Positions 33,363-46,193 of a DNA stretch of 64,000 bases are shown here, one piece after another. The position numbers were made by a program, and so were the translations under genes. This DNA comes from Cymodocea nodosa (Eukaryota; Streptophyta; Magnoliopsida; Alismatales; Cymodoceaceae). The notes below the pieces were generated by a model. The model saw only the letters and a program-made list of their open reading frames with translations, searched no databases and was not told the origin of the DNA. Each line of letters opens with the position of its first letter. Position 1 is the stretch's first letter. The stretch is taken from NCBI GenBank assembly GCA_036874045.1, contig CM072347.1, positions 7,938,501 through 8,002,500 of the forward strand, in the 5' to 3' direction.

Positions 33363-34206
33363 TGTTAGGAATTTTGTTTTGATGATATATGCTTTATTAA
33401 AGTTTTTAAATAAGTCTAAATAATATTCTCTAAGTATAATAGTTAATAGATTATCGAAAAGTTTCATTTTTATGTCGGATACGTTAAGTTTTCCAAAGGG
33501 TTAGATTTTTGATAGTTAAACTTTCAGATAATTAACATTTTGTTTTTGTCGAATTGTTTATGTTAAAAACTCGTATAGTTAAGTTATCTACACGTGTGTT
33601 TTTAATGTTTTAAGTTGTCACGTGTTTTCCATGTGCGTTCGTTAATGAAAATCAAATAGTTAGATAACTGTTTGAGTTTTTATACGCATGGATAGATAAG
33701 TCTTTGAGTTTTATAAAATGACTAACAAATAGATAAGTTTGCTATGTTTAGTTGTGTTTTGCAAGTGCAAAAACTCAAAGAGTTACATAGAAGTATTCGA
33801 GTTTTTACAAGACTTAAAGGATAAGTGTTCAACTAAATCGAAGACTTAGAAGATATTCTACAAGACTCTAGGAAGATAAAGTCTCGGTGAATCTACGAGT
33901 GGAGATCATGGAAATTCAAAATGATAGTGGAGAAAGTGGAACTCAAAAAGATAGTAATTTGGATTAAAGAAAAAATTAGTACGTGGATTATAGATTGTGG
34001 ATTAAGTGGATGAACATACTAAACGTGAAAACATAGTTCGACTACTAATAGAGAGTACGAGCTACATTACAACAAGAGGATCCCAATCTTGGAAACCAAG
34101 TCTGAATATTCAATTTGTATCCCTAACGGAAAAGTTAAGTTTGAATATTCATATTCTGAAAAATTCTCCAACATCAGAAGAGGTTCGAAATTCCAAGCTA
34201 TTACGA
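33363..34206 (+). repeat. LTR-C, truncated
   Basis: It begins TGTTAGGAATTTTGTTTTG and follows the complete copy at 61701-62926 closely until about 34196, then stops. It carries family C palindrome units (CGGATACGTTAAG, CGTTAATGAAAATCAAATAG) and CACGTG at 33618-33623. It is joined straight to X gag at a place where the LTR-start word GAATTTTGTTTTGATGATA recurs (34203-34222). Confidence 0.8.
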
Positions 34207-35912
34207 ATTTTGTTTTGATGATATATGGTTTTTGGAAAAATAAAATGACTAACTTTTTGAAATCCATGGATGTGAAGGTATGGAGAACAGTGGTTCGTGG
34301 TATACAGCTTCCAGATGTTCCTGAAGACATGTGGAATGATGAAGATGAGAAGAAAATTCAAATAGATGCAAGAGGAATGAATGCACTAACTTGTGCAATC
34401 ACTGCTGATATATACAACAAGATTTTTTCCTGTTCTACTGCACATGAAGCTTGGCGTGCATTAGAAATTACTTATGAGGGAACAAATGAAGTAAAGGATA
34501 CAAAAATCAATATCCTACTAAGGAAATATGAAATGTTTAAAATGAAAGAGAATGAGAGTATCACTGATCTCATATCTCATTTCATTGAGATCATAAATGG
34601 ACTAAAGAATCTCATGAAAGAATTTCCCATGAAAGAACAAGTTATCAAAGTCTTGAGAAGCCTGAATAAAGATTGGAAAGCTAAGGCTACTTCCCTACAA
34701 GATTCAAAGGATATGAGGACTTTTACTCTTGAAGATCTCACTAGCAATTTGTTAGCCTATGAGACTCAACTGAAAGATTGGAAAGAAGAGGAAGGAGAAT
34801 CCTCAACGAAAGTTGAAAAGAAAAAAGAGCTGGCACTGAAAGCTCAACATCCATCTAAGGAGTCTGTTAATGAGTTTCCAGAAGAATTGGCCTGTGTTAT
34901 CAGAAAATTCTAGAAGAAAGGAAAAAGTCATGGTAAAGGGAAGCAATCTACTACAAAATGCTTCAACTGCAATAGATATGGGCATTTTCAGAGTCAATGC
35001 ACATATCAAAAGAAGGATGAAAGAAAGAATTTTGACAAGAAGAAATCGCATGGAAAACAAAAATTTCATCAAAGAATATTTAATCAAGGAAGGAAGAAAG
35101 CATTCCAAGTTACTTGGGATGATTCTACAAAATCTGAAGCATCTGAGGGTACTAGTACTAATGGTACACAGACTGAGTCTGAGTCTAGAGAGCTAGCCAA
35201 TGTCTGCTTTATGGCTAACACTAATGAGGTACATCCTGATTCTAATATAGCTGAGGAAATTATTTTTGATAATGATTCTGATGTATCTAATATAAATAAA
35301 GATGATTATAATGAATTATTGGAAGAACAGAAAAATGTTAGTTTGGAAAATTCTATGTAAAAAAGGAAATTATCAAATAGTAATAAAACTACTGCTAAGT
35401 TAGAAAAGGAAATTGCAGCATTAAAAACTGAAAATTCTACATTGAAGAAGAATAAATTTGTTGCTGATAGTTCTAATATGCATGATAAAATTTCTGAACT
35501 TGAAAAATATAATTCAAAACTTATTAAAGATCTGAAGGATAAATTTTTAGAAAACAAAAGGCTACAAGATGAATTTGAAAAATTGAATGAAAAATTTAAA
35601 AATCAATATGTAGAAAAATCTAGTTCTAATTCTGATATAGAAAAATTAGAACAAGAAATTGGTAGACTGAAATTTAAACTAGGAGCATTTACCAAAGGAG
35701 ATAAGAAACTAACGAATATTATTAATAGTTATAAAGTCTTTGGTGATAGAACTGGTATAGATTTCAACTATGAACCACCAAAAACATATGCTTCTATTAA
35801 CTTTTCAAATAACTATAAAATGGATTATGGAAATGGCTATTTGAAAACAATTAATAAAGAGAAAGTTATCTATGTGTTAAAAAGAAATACTATTAATCGA
35901 AATAACACATAG
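34207..35912 (+). pseudogene. X gag
   Basis: Capsid part with YGFWKNKM, a MNALTCAIT stretch and HEAWRALEITYEGT (copia UBN2 gag signature) at 34207-34913. A CCHC knuckle (CFNCNRYGHFQSQC) is at about 34959-35000. A long Lys/Glu/Asn-rich coiled-coil-like tail at 35340-35912 is typical of Sirevirus gags. It is a fossil with a few breaks. Confidence 0.85.
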
Positions 35913-38900
35913 ATTTCAAAACATAATAGATTTCAAATATTCTCCATTGACAAAAATGGACCCAAGAAAATATGGGTTCCAAAGGATGTGATTATGACTG
36001 TCCTTGTAGGTCAAAACTAAAAGATCACGATGGGTGATGGACAATGGTGCTTCAAAGCATATGACTGGAGATAAATTTGTCCTAAAAGACTTGAAGATGA
36101 TGAATGGAGGAAATGTCAGATTTGGTAATGATTAGAAAGCTAAGATTATTGGTATCGAATCTATTTATGTAAATGATAAAATGGTTATAGATAATGTCTT
36201 ACTAGTTGAAAATTTAGAACATAATTTAATTAGTATTACTCAGTTAGAAGATAAAGGTTATATGGTTTTGTTTAAATCTAAGAAATGCCTTGTTATTGAT
36301 GAAAACTCTAATGAAGTTAAATTTACTACTCATAGAAGAAATGATGTATGCTTTCTAAATTTACTTGCTAATGTTTCTTCAACTGATTCCTGTTTAATTG
36401 CAAATAATTTAGACAATGCATGGTTATGACATCGTAGACTAGGTCATATTCATATGAAGCAGCTAGATAAGTTAGCTAAGAAGAACCTAGTAGATGGTTT
36501 ACCAAATTTAAAATTTAAAAAGGATAAAATTTGTGATGCATGTGAATTGGGAAAATAGAAGAAGAGTTCTTTTAAATCAGGAAAGCAAATTATATCAAGA
36601 AGAATTTTGGAATTAATTCACATGGATTTATTTAGCCCTACTAGAACAAAAAGTTTAGGTGGTAAGAGGTATGTATTTGTTCTAGTTGATGATTTTTCAA
36701 GATATAATCGGGTAATATTTCTTAGACATAAGAGTGAAGTATTTGAGGAGTTTAAAATATTTCTGAATTTGGTTCAAAATGAAAAGCAATTGTAAGTTTA
36801 GGAAATTAAGAGTGATCAAGGAGGTGAATTTGAAAATGAAAATACGGAAAAACTTTGCCAAGATCTAGGAATAGAACATAGATTTGCCTTTCCTAGAGTC
36901 CTTTCTCAGAATGGAGTTGTAGAGAGAAAGAATAGATCTCTTCAAGAAATGGCTAGAACTATGCTGAATGAAAACAAGGTTGCTTATTATTTTTGGGCTG
37001 AGGTAGTTAGTACTACATGCTATATTTTAAATAGAGTAACCGTAAGAAGAGATTTCAATAAGACTCCTTTTGAACTATGGATGGGAAGAATTCCTAAAGT
37101 TCATTATTTTAAAGCTTTTGGATCTAAATGTTTTATTCTGAATACAAAGGAGAATAAAGATAAATTTGAAGCAAAATCTAATGAAGGAATATTTTTGGGA
37201 TATTCTTTTAGAAGTAAAGCATATAGAATTTATAACAAAATTTCTTTGGCTGTGGAAGAATCTATACATGTAAATTTTGATGAAGAGCCAAGTAATGTTT
37301 CAAAAGAAATTATTGATACTTCAGATTATGATTGTGATGAACCAAATACAGGGGAATCTAGTGCCATGGGTCAAGAAAGAAATGATAATCCTTTTACTCA
37401 TAAATTTTTGCCTCTAACACCTTAGGGAGTTTATTATTGGTGATATTTCTAAAGGTGTGCAAACAAGATCTAGGATTAATGTTTCTAGGTGTTATGCATT
37501 TCTATCTATAATAGAACCTAAAAACAATGATGAGGTATTAAATGATGAATTTTGGATTAGTGCCATGCAGGAAGAACTTAATCAATTTAGAAGAAATAAA
37601 GTTTGGGACTTAGTTCCTAAACCTCTAGATCATTCAATTATTGGCACTAAATGGATATTTAAGAATAAATCTAATGAATCAGGACAAGTAATTAGAAATA
37701 AGGCTAGACTAGTAGCTAAAGGGTATAACCAACAGGAGGGAATAGATTTTGAAGAAACCTTTGCACTTGTAGCTAGATTAGAATCTATTAGAATTTTTCT
37801 AGCTTTTGCTGCACATATGAATTTTAAACTATATCAAATGGATGTTAAAAGTGCATTTTTAAATGGTTTCATTAAAGAAGAAGTTTTTGTTAGGCAACCA
37901 CCTAGTTTTGCTGATGTTGATTTTCCTAAGTATGTTTACAAACTGAAGAAGGCTTTGTATGGGTTGAAACAAGCTCCAAGAGCATGATATGATAGGCTAA
38001 AATCTTTTCTGTTAGATAATGGTTTTTTTATTGGTAAGGTTGACAATACCTTGTTCTTTAAGAAAAATCATCTAGGTTTGTTAGTTGTTTAGATTTATGT
38101 AGATGATATCATTTTTGGAGCAACTAATGAGATCTTAAGTAATAAGTTTGCAGATTAGATGAAAAATCAGTTTGAGATGAGTTTAATGGGTGAGTTGACT
38201 TTCTTTCTGGGATTGCAGATTAAACAAGTTGAAAAAGGAATTTTTGTATATCAAGAGAAATATACAAAGCAACTTTTAGAAAAATTTGGAATGAGTAACT
38301 ACAAGTCATCAGGCACTCCTATGAGTTCATCAATTAAATTAGATAAAGATGAATCTGGACTAGCTGTTGATATTACTAAATATAGAGGAATGATAGGTTC
38401 TCTTCTTTATTTAACTACATCCAGACCTGATATCATGTTCAGTGTTTGTGTCTGTGCTCGTTTTCAAGCTCAACCAAAAGAATCTCACCTATCTATAGTT
38501 AAAAGGATAATGAAATGCCTACAAGGAACTTCAAAGTTTGGTTTAATGTATTTCAAATATAGTAGTTTGGATTTAATTGGATACAGTGATGCTGATTATG
38601 CTAGATGCAAATCTGATAGAAAGAGTACTAGTGGAACTTGCCAACTATTTGGTAGTTCATTAATTTCATGGTTCAGTAAGAAGTAGAATTGTGTTGCCCT
38701 ATCAACTACTGAAGTTGAATATGTTGCTGTTGCCCTATGTTGTGCACAAATTCTTTGGATAAAACAAACTATGAAAGATTATGGAATTACATTTGGAAAA
38801 ACTCCTATTAATTGTGACAGCAATAGTGCAATAAGTTTGTCAAAGAACCTTGTGTTGCACTCTCAAGCAAAACATATTGAGATAAGACACCATTTTTTGA

Positions 38901-39045
38901 GAGATAATGTTATGAAGGATAACATTGAGCTGAATTTTGTTTCTACTCATAAGCAGTTGGCAGATATTTTCACTAAGCCTCTTGAAGAAAAATAGTTTAT
39001 CAAATTGAGAAGAGATTTAGAAATATGCTACCTAAATGATTTTTA
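35913..39045 (+). pseudogene. X pol: protease, integrase, RT, RNase H
   Basis: Protease with the DNGASKHMTGD active-site region (about 36030). GAG-pre-integrase with LGHIHMKQL and CDACELGK (36430-36560). Integrase with LIHMDLFSPTRTKSLGGKRY (36607 on). RT with [22 protein letters not shown] and the VDDIIFGA region (37457-38170). RNase H with YSDADYA, the CDSNSAISLSK and RHHFLRDNVM motifs and QLADIFTKPLEEK (to 38995). The order is copia (integrase before RT). It is a fossil with several breaks. Confidence 0.88.
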
Positions 39046-40200
39046 GCTTTACCTACTATCTTTTATCTTCTATTTCTTTTATATTTTCTTCACCATCTCA
39101 TTTTCTATTATCTGTTTTGATTATATTGAGTTATTTTGATAATCTATTTTAGTTTAATCCTTATGTTGAGTTATTTCTTGAGCATACTTACAATTTTTTT
39201 TCAAACCTTAAAGCAACAACAAAACTGTCAACTATCTTCATGGGATTTTCTACTGAGTTTATAAGTTACAATGATTTATTACATCTATATTAAAATCAAC
39301 TCAAGTTAATTCAACAAAATTACTAAAGGCTTCTACTCCACAAATAGAATAATGCCCACATGACACTTAGAATGGGGATCTAAATCCGAAAAATAGCAAA
39401 ATTACCTTAATTAATTCAGTGATTGTATGCCTATTTGCTAGACTGAATGTTTCTTGATTAGAAAATTTAGAGGTGTTTAATATGTAAGGGTGAAAAACAA
39501 GGAAAAGTGGTTGGAAGCAATAAGACTCAAGATATTTAACCTACCCTTGTCCAAATGTTTTTAACTTTCTACACTTTCCCATTTTCAGTACTATCAAAGT
39601 GATTGCCATTATCAAAAAAAAAAAAAGGAATGTTGGTTGCAAAGAGCAACCAACACCAATATTGCTTAAATAAATAAATAAAAACCTCCGATTATGGCTA
39701 TGTAGTACTAACAATTTCATAATTCTCCAAGATCTTCTTTATCTCTTAGTTAATTACGTAATAGACATGGTTAAGGGAAAATATACCTTGGGGTTGCTTC
39801 ATAGAAATTTCAAACTGGCCGGAGAGAACATATTAAATGTATCTGAATTTTTCTATTCTAAAAACATTAAGTTCTAGCACTGAAGTTTATAAAACCTGAT
39901 TTCTTTAAAGTTAATAAGGTGAACCATAGGATCAAGTCCTTATGCTAAGTGAAATGTGTTATTTATCTTAATGTGGAGCCTTGAATAATTCAGTAATTCT
40001 CCAATAATTAAAATCTAAATAATAATAAAAAAACAAAATATAAAAAATCAAAACATTATAACAATACAAATACCTCAACCAAAATATTTTTGATTTCTTT
40101 TATTCATATATTCAAGGGGAGTTTATTCTTTTTGATCTGTCTGATTTTCTCCATTTTAATTTTTTTAGTCAGCATATTTTTAGAGGGAGTTATTTTTTTA
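39046..40200 (+). other. X noncoding spacer
   Basis: About 1.15 kb between RNase H and the accessory-ORF leader with no gene. A perfect hairpin, GTTGGTTGC-AAAGA-GCAACCAAC, is at 39632-39654, directly after a poly-A/purine run. The W spacer keeps a degenerate form. Confidence 0.7.
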
Positions 40201-40514
40201 CCTAAGGGTGTTGGCAGTCGTCGGAGAGTTAGTTTCTTTGTCTTAAGGGTTTTTCAGACAACTATGTTATAACTATCCGAAAACTTCTTAGTTTTCGGCA
40301 AGTTACTGTCTTGTGCCTTATTTCTTTTTCGGACAGTTATCTTATAACTATTTGAAAATTCTTTTCTTTCAATAAGTTAGGCCTCTAACTCACCAATCTC
40401 TAGAACTTTCCGATTTTTATATCTGCTTTCGGAGGGCTATCTTCTCATTTTGTCTTAACCTTCTGACTCTCAAATCCTTCGTTTGTTTCATCCCTTTTTC
40501 ACGCCTTCTCCTTC
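40201..40514 (+). promoter_or_regulatory. X accessory-ORF leader with CGGA-type palindromes
   Basis: It holds inverted units of the family B/C type: GTCGGAGAGTTAG near 40219-40231, AACTATGTTATAACTATCCG near 40260-40279 and CGGACAGTTATCTTATAACT near 40330-40349. The accessory ORF start is at 40515. This repeats, with a different motif, the arrangement in the E1 leader. An internal promoter is inferred, not shown. Confidence 0.45.
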
Positions 40515-41143
40515 ATGGCTTCATCTGGTCATTTCTCTGCCCTCTCTCTGCAAGAGCAAGAATAGCAGATTCACAGAATGGAATAGGATCTCCAGACAGG
40601 TATGGAGACTCTTTCTCCTAAACAAGTTCAACAAATTATTTCTACCGAAGAAGAGGTTATAGATATTGAGTCAGTCTATGGCACTTCAGAAATAGTTACT
40701 TGGTTATTATGTTTGGAAAAACAGTTGTCTGTTCTTTGTAAATTTTGTCCTATTTCCACTGGTACTAAAAGTAGAAAACAGTTGAAAACCAAGAAGCATT
40801 CCTCAAGAAAATACATCAAAACTTCCACTAGTCATAAGAAACTGAAAACCTCTTCTACCCGTGATTCACAAAGCAGTAAAATAGATTGTGTTGATTCGAG
40901 GGTTTCTAAGGATTCTTCTTCGGATGATGAAGACATATTTACTGCCAAAGTGAACTCTTTAGAACCTCAATTTAAATCTGTTTATGAGGCTTATGTTAGC
41001 CAATTTTTGAATGCTTCTAAGGATTCTAGAGCATCTAAAAAAATGAGCACTGCATATGACCCTACATTTACAAGATACTCTAGTTAGGAGGAGAACTCAA
41101 GCATTATTGCATAAACTCAGTGAGCAACCAGGAATTAAGATTT
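40515..41143 (+). pseudogene. X accessory ORF, N-terminal part
   Basis: It is open from 40602 to 41087 and matches the N-terminal part of the W accessory ORF: IESVYGTSEIVTWLLCLEKQ, then a basic Lys/Ser stretch and VSKDSSSDDE. The folded C-terminal domain is missing because the element is cut at about 41143 by the junction with Z. No confident function; the same family as the other accessory ORFs by context. Confidence 0.7.
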
Positions 41144-42175
41144 AACACAAGGTCTTAAATGACTTCTGTTAATAACATAACAAGCTGTATTCACTACTTT
41201 AGTCCAAAGATTTTGAGGTAACTTATGTTCATTCAACATAATTCTGGCCATTTCCTGAAGTGATCTATTCTTTCTCTCAACAACACCATTTTGAGACGGT
41301 GCTCTTGGAAAAGAAAAACTATGATCAATGTCATGATCTATACAATAATTATCAAATTTAGTACCATAATCACTCCTAAGTTTTTGAACAGAGACACTTT
41401 GTTCATTTTAAACAAAATTACAAAATATTTTAAATTTTTCAAAAACTTCTGTCTTAGATGCTAGAAAATATACCCAAGTGTATCTAGAGAAGTCATCTAC
41501 TAAAACAAATACATACCATTTACCACCAAGACTCATGATTCTTGTTGGTCCAAATAGATTCATATGTATAAGTTCTAAGACTCTCTTGCTTGAAATATCA
41601 GTTTTGGATTTAAAAGAGTTTTTATGAAGTTTACCTAACTCACATGCATCACACATAAAGTCCTTTGAGTATTTAATCTTTGGTAAACCACTCATTAAAT
41701 GTTTTCTAGATAGTTTATGTAACAGTTTCATATTAATATGCCTAATCCTTCTATGCCATAGATATGCATCACTAGTTTTAGCTAGCAAACATGAATTTAA
41801 ATCAACTGCACCAGAAGGTAAAGATAAAATACACACAAAACCTTTTCTTTTAGCAATAAACTTAATTTCATCTGTATTTTTATCAATAATTTTGCATACA
41901 TTATCTTTAAACACCACATAATATCCATTTTCAATTAGTTTTATAACACTCAGCAAATTAAATCCTAGGTTTTCTACATATAGTACATTTGAAATAACAC
42001 AAGTCGAAGTTATTTGAACATTACCCATACCTATGATTTTATCTTTACTTTTGTTTGCAAATGTTACACTTCCATTCATGGTATTTGTAAAATTTTGTAG
42101 TAGACTTTTCTGTCTAGTCATGTGACTTGACGCTCCACTGTCCAAGATCCATTTTGATGTTGTTTCCTCCTGCAA
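41144..42175 (-). pseudogene. Z pol fragment: protease, GAG-pre-integrase, integrase N-terminal part
   Basis: Protease with WILDSGASSHMT at the start. GAG-pre-integrase with LWHRRIRHINMKLLHKLSR and CDACELGKLH. The integrase core begins LIHMNLFGPTRIMSLGGKWY. Coding character continues to about 41144, where similarity ends at the X junction. It is a fossil with at least one break in the window part. Confidence 0.85.
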
Positions 42176-42181
42176 AACAAA

Positions 42182-44439
42182 TTAAGAAAAACTTTTTCTT
42201 GGTACCCAATGTTGTTGAGGACCAAGTTCATTAAACGCATATTTCTTCTTTTTGTTTAAAAATAGTTTAACATTATCATTTACATTCTTATTAGTTGTAA
42301 GTACTATAGACTTATTTTTAACATCATACTTACTTATAGCATTATTGCTCTTATAATCATTCTTTTTGTTTTTAGGTGTAGTATAATCAAGACCAAACCA
42401 ATTTTTATAATATGTTAATTTATTTTGGTCACACTCATACATTCAATGAGTTCATACCAAGATTTTGTACTAGTATTTGAATTTTTAGTACATACAAAAT
42501 CTTTTTCTGCACATAAACTTTCAGATAAAGAACATGTAGAATGAGTAATTGGTCTAACACTAGTGTTTTGAATTACATGCTCGGGTTTCTGAATTTCCAA
42601 TTCACTACAATTGTCTAAAATTTTAGAAACATTAGTAATTGAATTTCTAAAACAAGAAACAAGATTTTTAGAAACATTTATAATCATGTTAGAAGTACAT
42701 TTTGACAAATCACATTGATTTATATTATTACTACATGATTCATCCCTTGGAGTACCTACTTCTACATATTTATTACCTTGTTTCATGATAAAAGGAATTT
42801 TAGTCTTAGATTTACTTGAACTGCAACTAACAAATCCTTTATTGGCTTGAGATTCAGGATATTCAGGATAATCAAATCCTAAGCCAAATTTATATGACAC
42901 TGTAGGGGTACTGGTTAGTTTGTCTAACTTAGTTTGACTTAAATTCCATTTCTTAATGTTAGAATTTAAATCTAGCTCTCTCAGTTTTAATTTATCTATC
43001 TCTAATTCAAGTTCATTTATATTGTTTCTCAACATTTCATTTTTAGATTCTATCTTTAATTTTTCAGCATTTGTATTTTGTATTTGTTCATGCAAGACAC
43101 ATTCATTAAATCTAAATTTATGCAAATCTCTAGCATGATTTTCATTATCACATTTAAACTTTTCTAAAGTAATAGACAAGAAACAATTTTCTTCTTCCAC
43201 AATGAATAAAGAGTTTCTAATATTCTTATTTTCTAGTTTACAAACTTTAAGTTTTTGTAATAATGCATGATAAGCACATAATAATTCATCAAAGTTAAAA
43301 TCTGAATGACTTTCAGGATCAGATATTACCTCAGACTCATCTGCCATGAAGCACACATTAGCAACATCTTCTAACTCTTGTTCTCCTTTTGAATGTGAAG
43401 ATTTTGATGATGATTCCTTAGATTCAGACTCTTCAGACGTGTAATCCCAAGTGACCTTCAAAGCCTTTTTCTTGTAAAACTTTTTCTGAGTTTTCTAAGT
43501 CGTCTTCTTCTGATTTGTCCTACTTTGCTTTTCATTTTTCCTTATAGGACAATCTGGAGAAAGATGTCCAGGTTTCTTGTAGTTGTAACATACATACTTT
43601 CTGGATGAAGAATTCTTGTCATTTAGTGATTTTGACGTTGAGGGTTTATCATTCTTATTCCTTTGTTGTTTCCTAGCTTTCCATGCTTTTTTGAATTTCC
43701 TAGTCAGCAAAATCAAATCCTCGTCAGAATCAGTAGATATATCAGAATCTGAATTAATTTCAAAGGCTATTTCTTTCTTCATTTTTAGTTTGTTGTGACT
43801 CAGTGATTCATTTAATTGAACTTCATAAGCTATTAAGTTTCCTATAAGTTCATTCATGGTATAAACATTTAAATCTCGTGATTCCTCAATTGATGTTACT
43901 TTCTAAGACCATTTAGAACTTAGGGATTTGAGAATTTTCCTCACCAAATCCTTTTGTTCAAAATTCTTTCCTAAGCATTTTAAAGAGTTTATGATATCAA
44001 GAAATTTGGAAAACATCATAGAAATACTTTCGTCTTCATGCATCTTAAAGAGTTCATACTTATGAATCAACATGTTTATTTTAGTCTCTTTAACTTGAGA
44101 AGTACCTTCATGTGAAACTTCTAATGCATGCCACACCTCATAAGCAGATTTATATGCTGACACTTTACTAAACTATTCATAACTCAATGCACAAAATAAA
44201 ATATTTAAGCCCTTAGCATTCAGAGTTTCATTTTCTTTTTCAATAATTGTCCAAGAATTATAAGGGGTAGATAACGGAGTATATGGTTTAGAAATCATGA
44301 ACCACAACTTATGATCTATACTTTGAAGAAAAATAGTCATCCTATAATTCCAATATTCAAAATGTATTCCATCAAATAAAGGAGGACGATTAAGATTTTG
44401 GCCTTCATATAAAGAAAAATTACCATTTTCAGTAGCCAT
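42182..44439 (-). pseudogene. Z gag
   Basis: It starts MATENGNFSLYEGQNLNRPP at 44439, the usual copia gag opening before LFDGxxxxYW. The capsid part at 43903-44163 has YEVWHALEVSHEGTSQVKET. A CCHC knuckle (CYNYKKPGHLSPDC, second Cys replaced) is in 43495-43857. A long coiled-coil-like tail occupies 42415-43461, with WVPRKSF near 42190. It is a fossil with a few breaks. Confidence 0.85.
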
Positions 44440-44621
44440 CTTACCTTAGATTTTTCAACCTATTTGATTTTAAACAGTCTAAAAACTTTAAAACAACTTG
44501 AGCCTTAAATCAAGAAAGTTAAACATATACTCAAATATTAATTTTTGTTTAAAAACAAGGAAGGTAAAATAAGCAATGATATTAAATAAGTTGGTATCGA
44601 TTTTATATTAAAGATTATTAA

Positions 44622-44639
44622 CAAAGCTCTAATACCACT
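44622..44639 (-). other. primer binding site of Z
   Basis: On the minus strand, directly after the LTR end, the sequence is AGTGGTATTAGAGCTTTG, a one-base variant of the TGGTATCAGAGC site complementary to initiator tRNA-Met. Confidence 0.85.
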
Positions 44640-46193
44640 TGTATGATCGTATGACTACACAAGAGCGGGGTGAATTGTGTTTTTCAATATTTTTGAATAT
44701 AATTGAAACTTTAAAACTCAAAAACAAGTCAAGACACTATTTTCATAAAATCATTTTTATTCAAGGTTTCAATTACAATATACAATTCAATTCTCCTCAG
44801 AAATTGTAGATGCAATTATATATCGATACCATGTTTCATCTATACAATTTCATAACTACAAACAGAAAAAACTAATTTACGAAATTTAAAACATTTCTCC
44901 CTATTTGAGATATTTCTTCTTCTTCTTTTTTCTTCTTTAGCAATTCTTTAGTGACGAATATCTTGTCCTTTTATGCTTCACCGAATTTGCTTTCTTCTGA
45001 TACTTCAAATCTTCAGTGACGAAAATCTTACCTTTTTATGCTTCACTGAATTTTCTTCCACCTGAGAGATTTTCCCCGAAGAGGTGTTTTTGATCCCTGA
45101 AAAGATTTTTCTTTTGGTGTGCAGGGATAGTTTGATCCTTGAAAAGATTTTTCGTTTTGTGTGCAAGGATAGTTTGATCAACGAGAACTCTTTGCCTTTT
45201 ATACTGTATCTTCATTTCATGCATATCCTCCATGTTTAATCACTACCAGTTTTTCACTTCTACACGTCTTTTCTTTTTCCTTTATCGAAACACACATGTT
45301 CTAACCCACGTTTATATTTTGAATTTTCTTTAATCATCAGTCTTGGATCTCTGAAAAATTTCCTGCAAAATAAACTTTCTCGTCCAAAAATTTTTCATTA
45401 GTGTAATAAGAAGTCGTTACTTTAATGTTAATTAAACGAGTAACACAAGTAGATATTAACTTAACGTTTCTAACTTAACGAGTTGCTCATGTGCCATTTC
45501 ACGTGACAAGTACTGTAGCTAACTCAACAAACTATCTTCGTTGTGTTACGATAACTCAACGAACCAATAATATACAAATGTTTTTATATTAAGAATTTTA
45601 CCACGTGCAAAAATAACAACTTAAGTTTATAACGCTAACCTAACGCGTTGCCTTAGTGTTCAATATAGCAACTCAACGCGTTTAGTTATGCTAACTTAAC
45701 GAGTTAAACATGTGCACCTCATGTGATACAATATAACATTCGTAACTTATAATTTCACCACATGTATAACACTAACTTAACGAGTTCCTCTCTTCTTTTA
45801 CTCACTAACTTAACGAGTTCTCACGTGACCTATTTTAACATTTAAGCCTCTAACTTAACGAGTTCTCACGTAACCTCTATACAAATAATACTCTAACTTA
45901 ACGAGTTGTCTTAACATGCACTGTTCATGATACAAAAGATATAACTTTAAAACATATCATGCTTTTCAATAAAAACACACGTTAACTAAACGTTTAGTTA
46001 AATGATAAATTAATGTAATGAAACGACTAGTTATTAACTTAGTATAATTTCAAATCCAATACAGACAAGTATTTATGTCAGTAATCTTTTTCTGTATTAA
46101 TTGATGATTTTCATTTCTTTTCACAATCAATAGTAATTGAGCAAATATGATTATTTTCATTCAGCACACATCATCAAAAAAAAATACTCAACA
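44640..46193 (-). repeat. LTR-A, 5' LTR of Z
   Basis: A 1.55-kb full LTR-A between TGTATGATCGTATG and AAAATACTCAACA with the palindrome/CACGTG array at 45430-46030 and a TATA box at 45203-45196. One palindromic pair present in E1 is missing (near 45545), so the array length varies between copies. Confidence 0.92.

Larger units (their letters stand above)
34207..41143 (+). mobile_element. X: Ty1/copia Sirevirus-like element, lacking both ends
   Basis: A plus-strand copia with gag (34207-35912), protease/integrase, RT and RNase H (to about 39045), a spacer with a perfect hairpin, a palindrome-bearing leader and the start of an accessory ORF (40515-41143). It is the inverted relative of W. The left end is fused to a truncated LTR-C and the right end is cut at a junction with Z. 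It is a fossil with around ten breaks. Confidence 0.85.
41144..46193 (-). mobile_element. Z: Ty1/copia family A element, 5' half
   Basis: Minus strand. The 5' LTR (44640-46193) is followed by a primer site, gag (42182-44439) and protease/GAG-pre-integrase/integrase start (41144-42175), then a truncation. The right flank is the RT region of Y, so Z inserted there. Because the 5' LTR is type A, this shows what gag of family A looks like, which E1 and E2 do not. It is a fossil with a few breaks. Confidence 0.85.

Noticed and set aside
40090-40272. A hydrophobic 60-residue plus-strand frame as a membrane peptide
   Set aside because: It comes from T-rich spacer DNA before the X accessory-ORF leader and is not kept in W.
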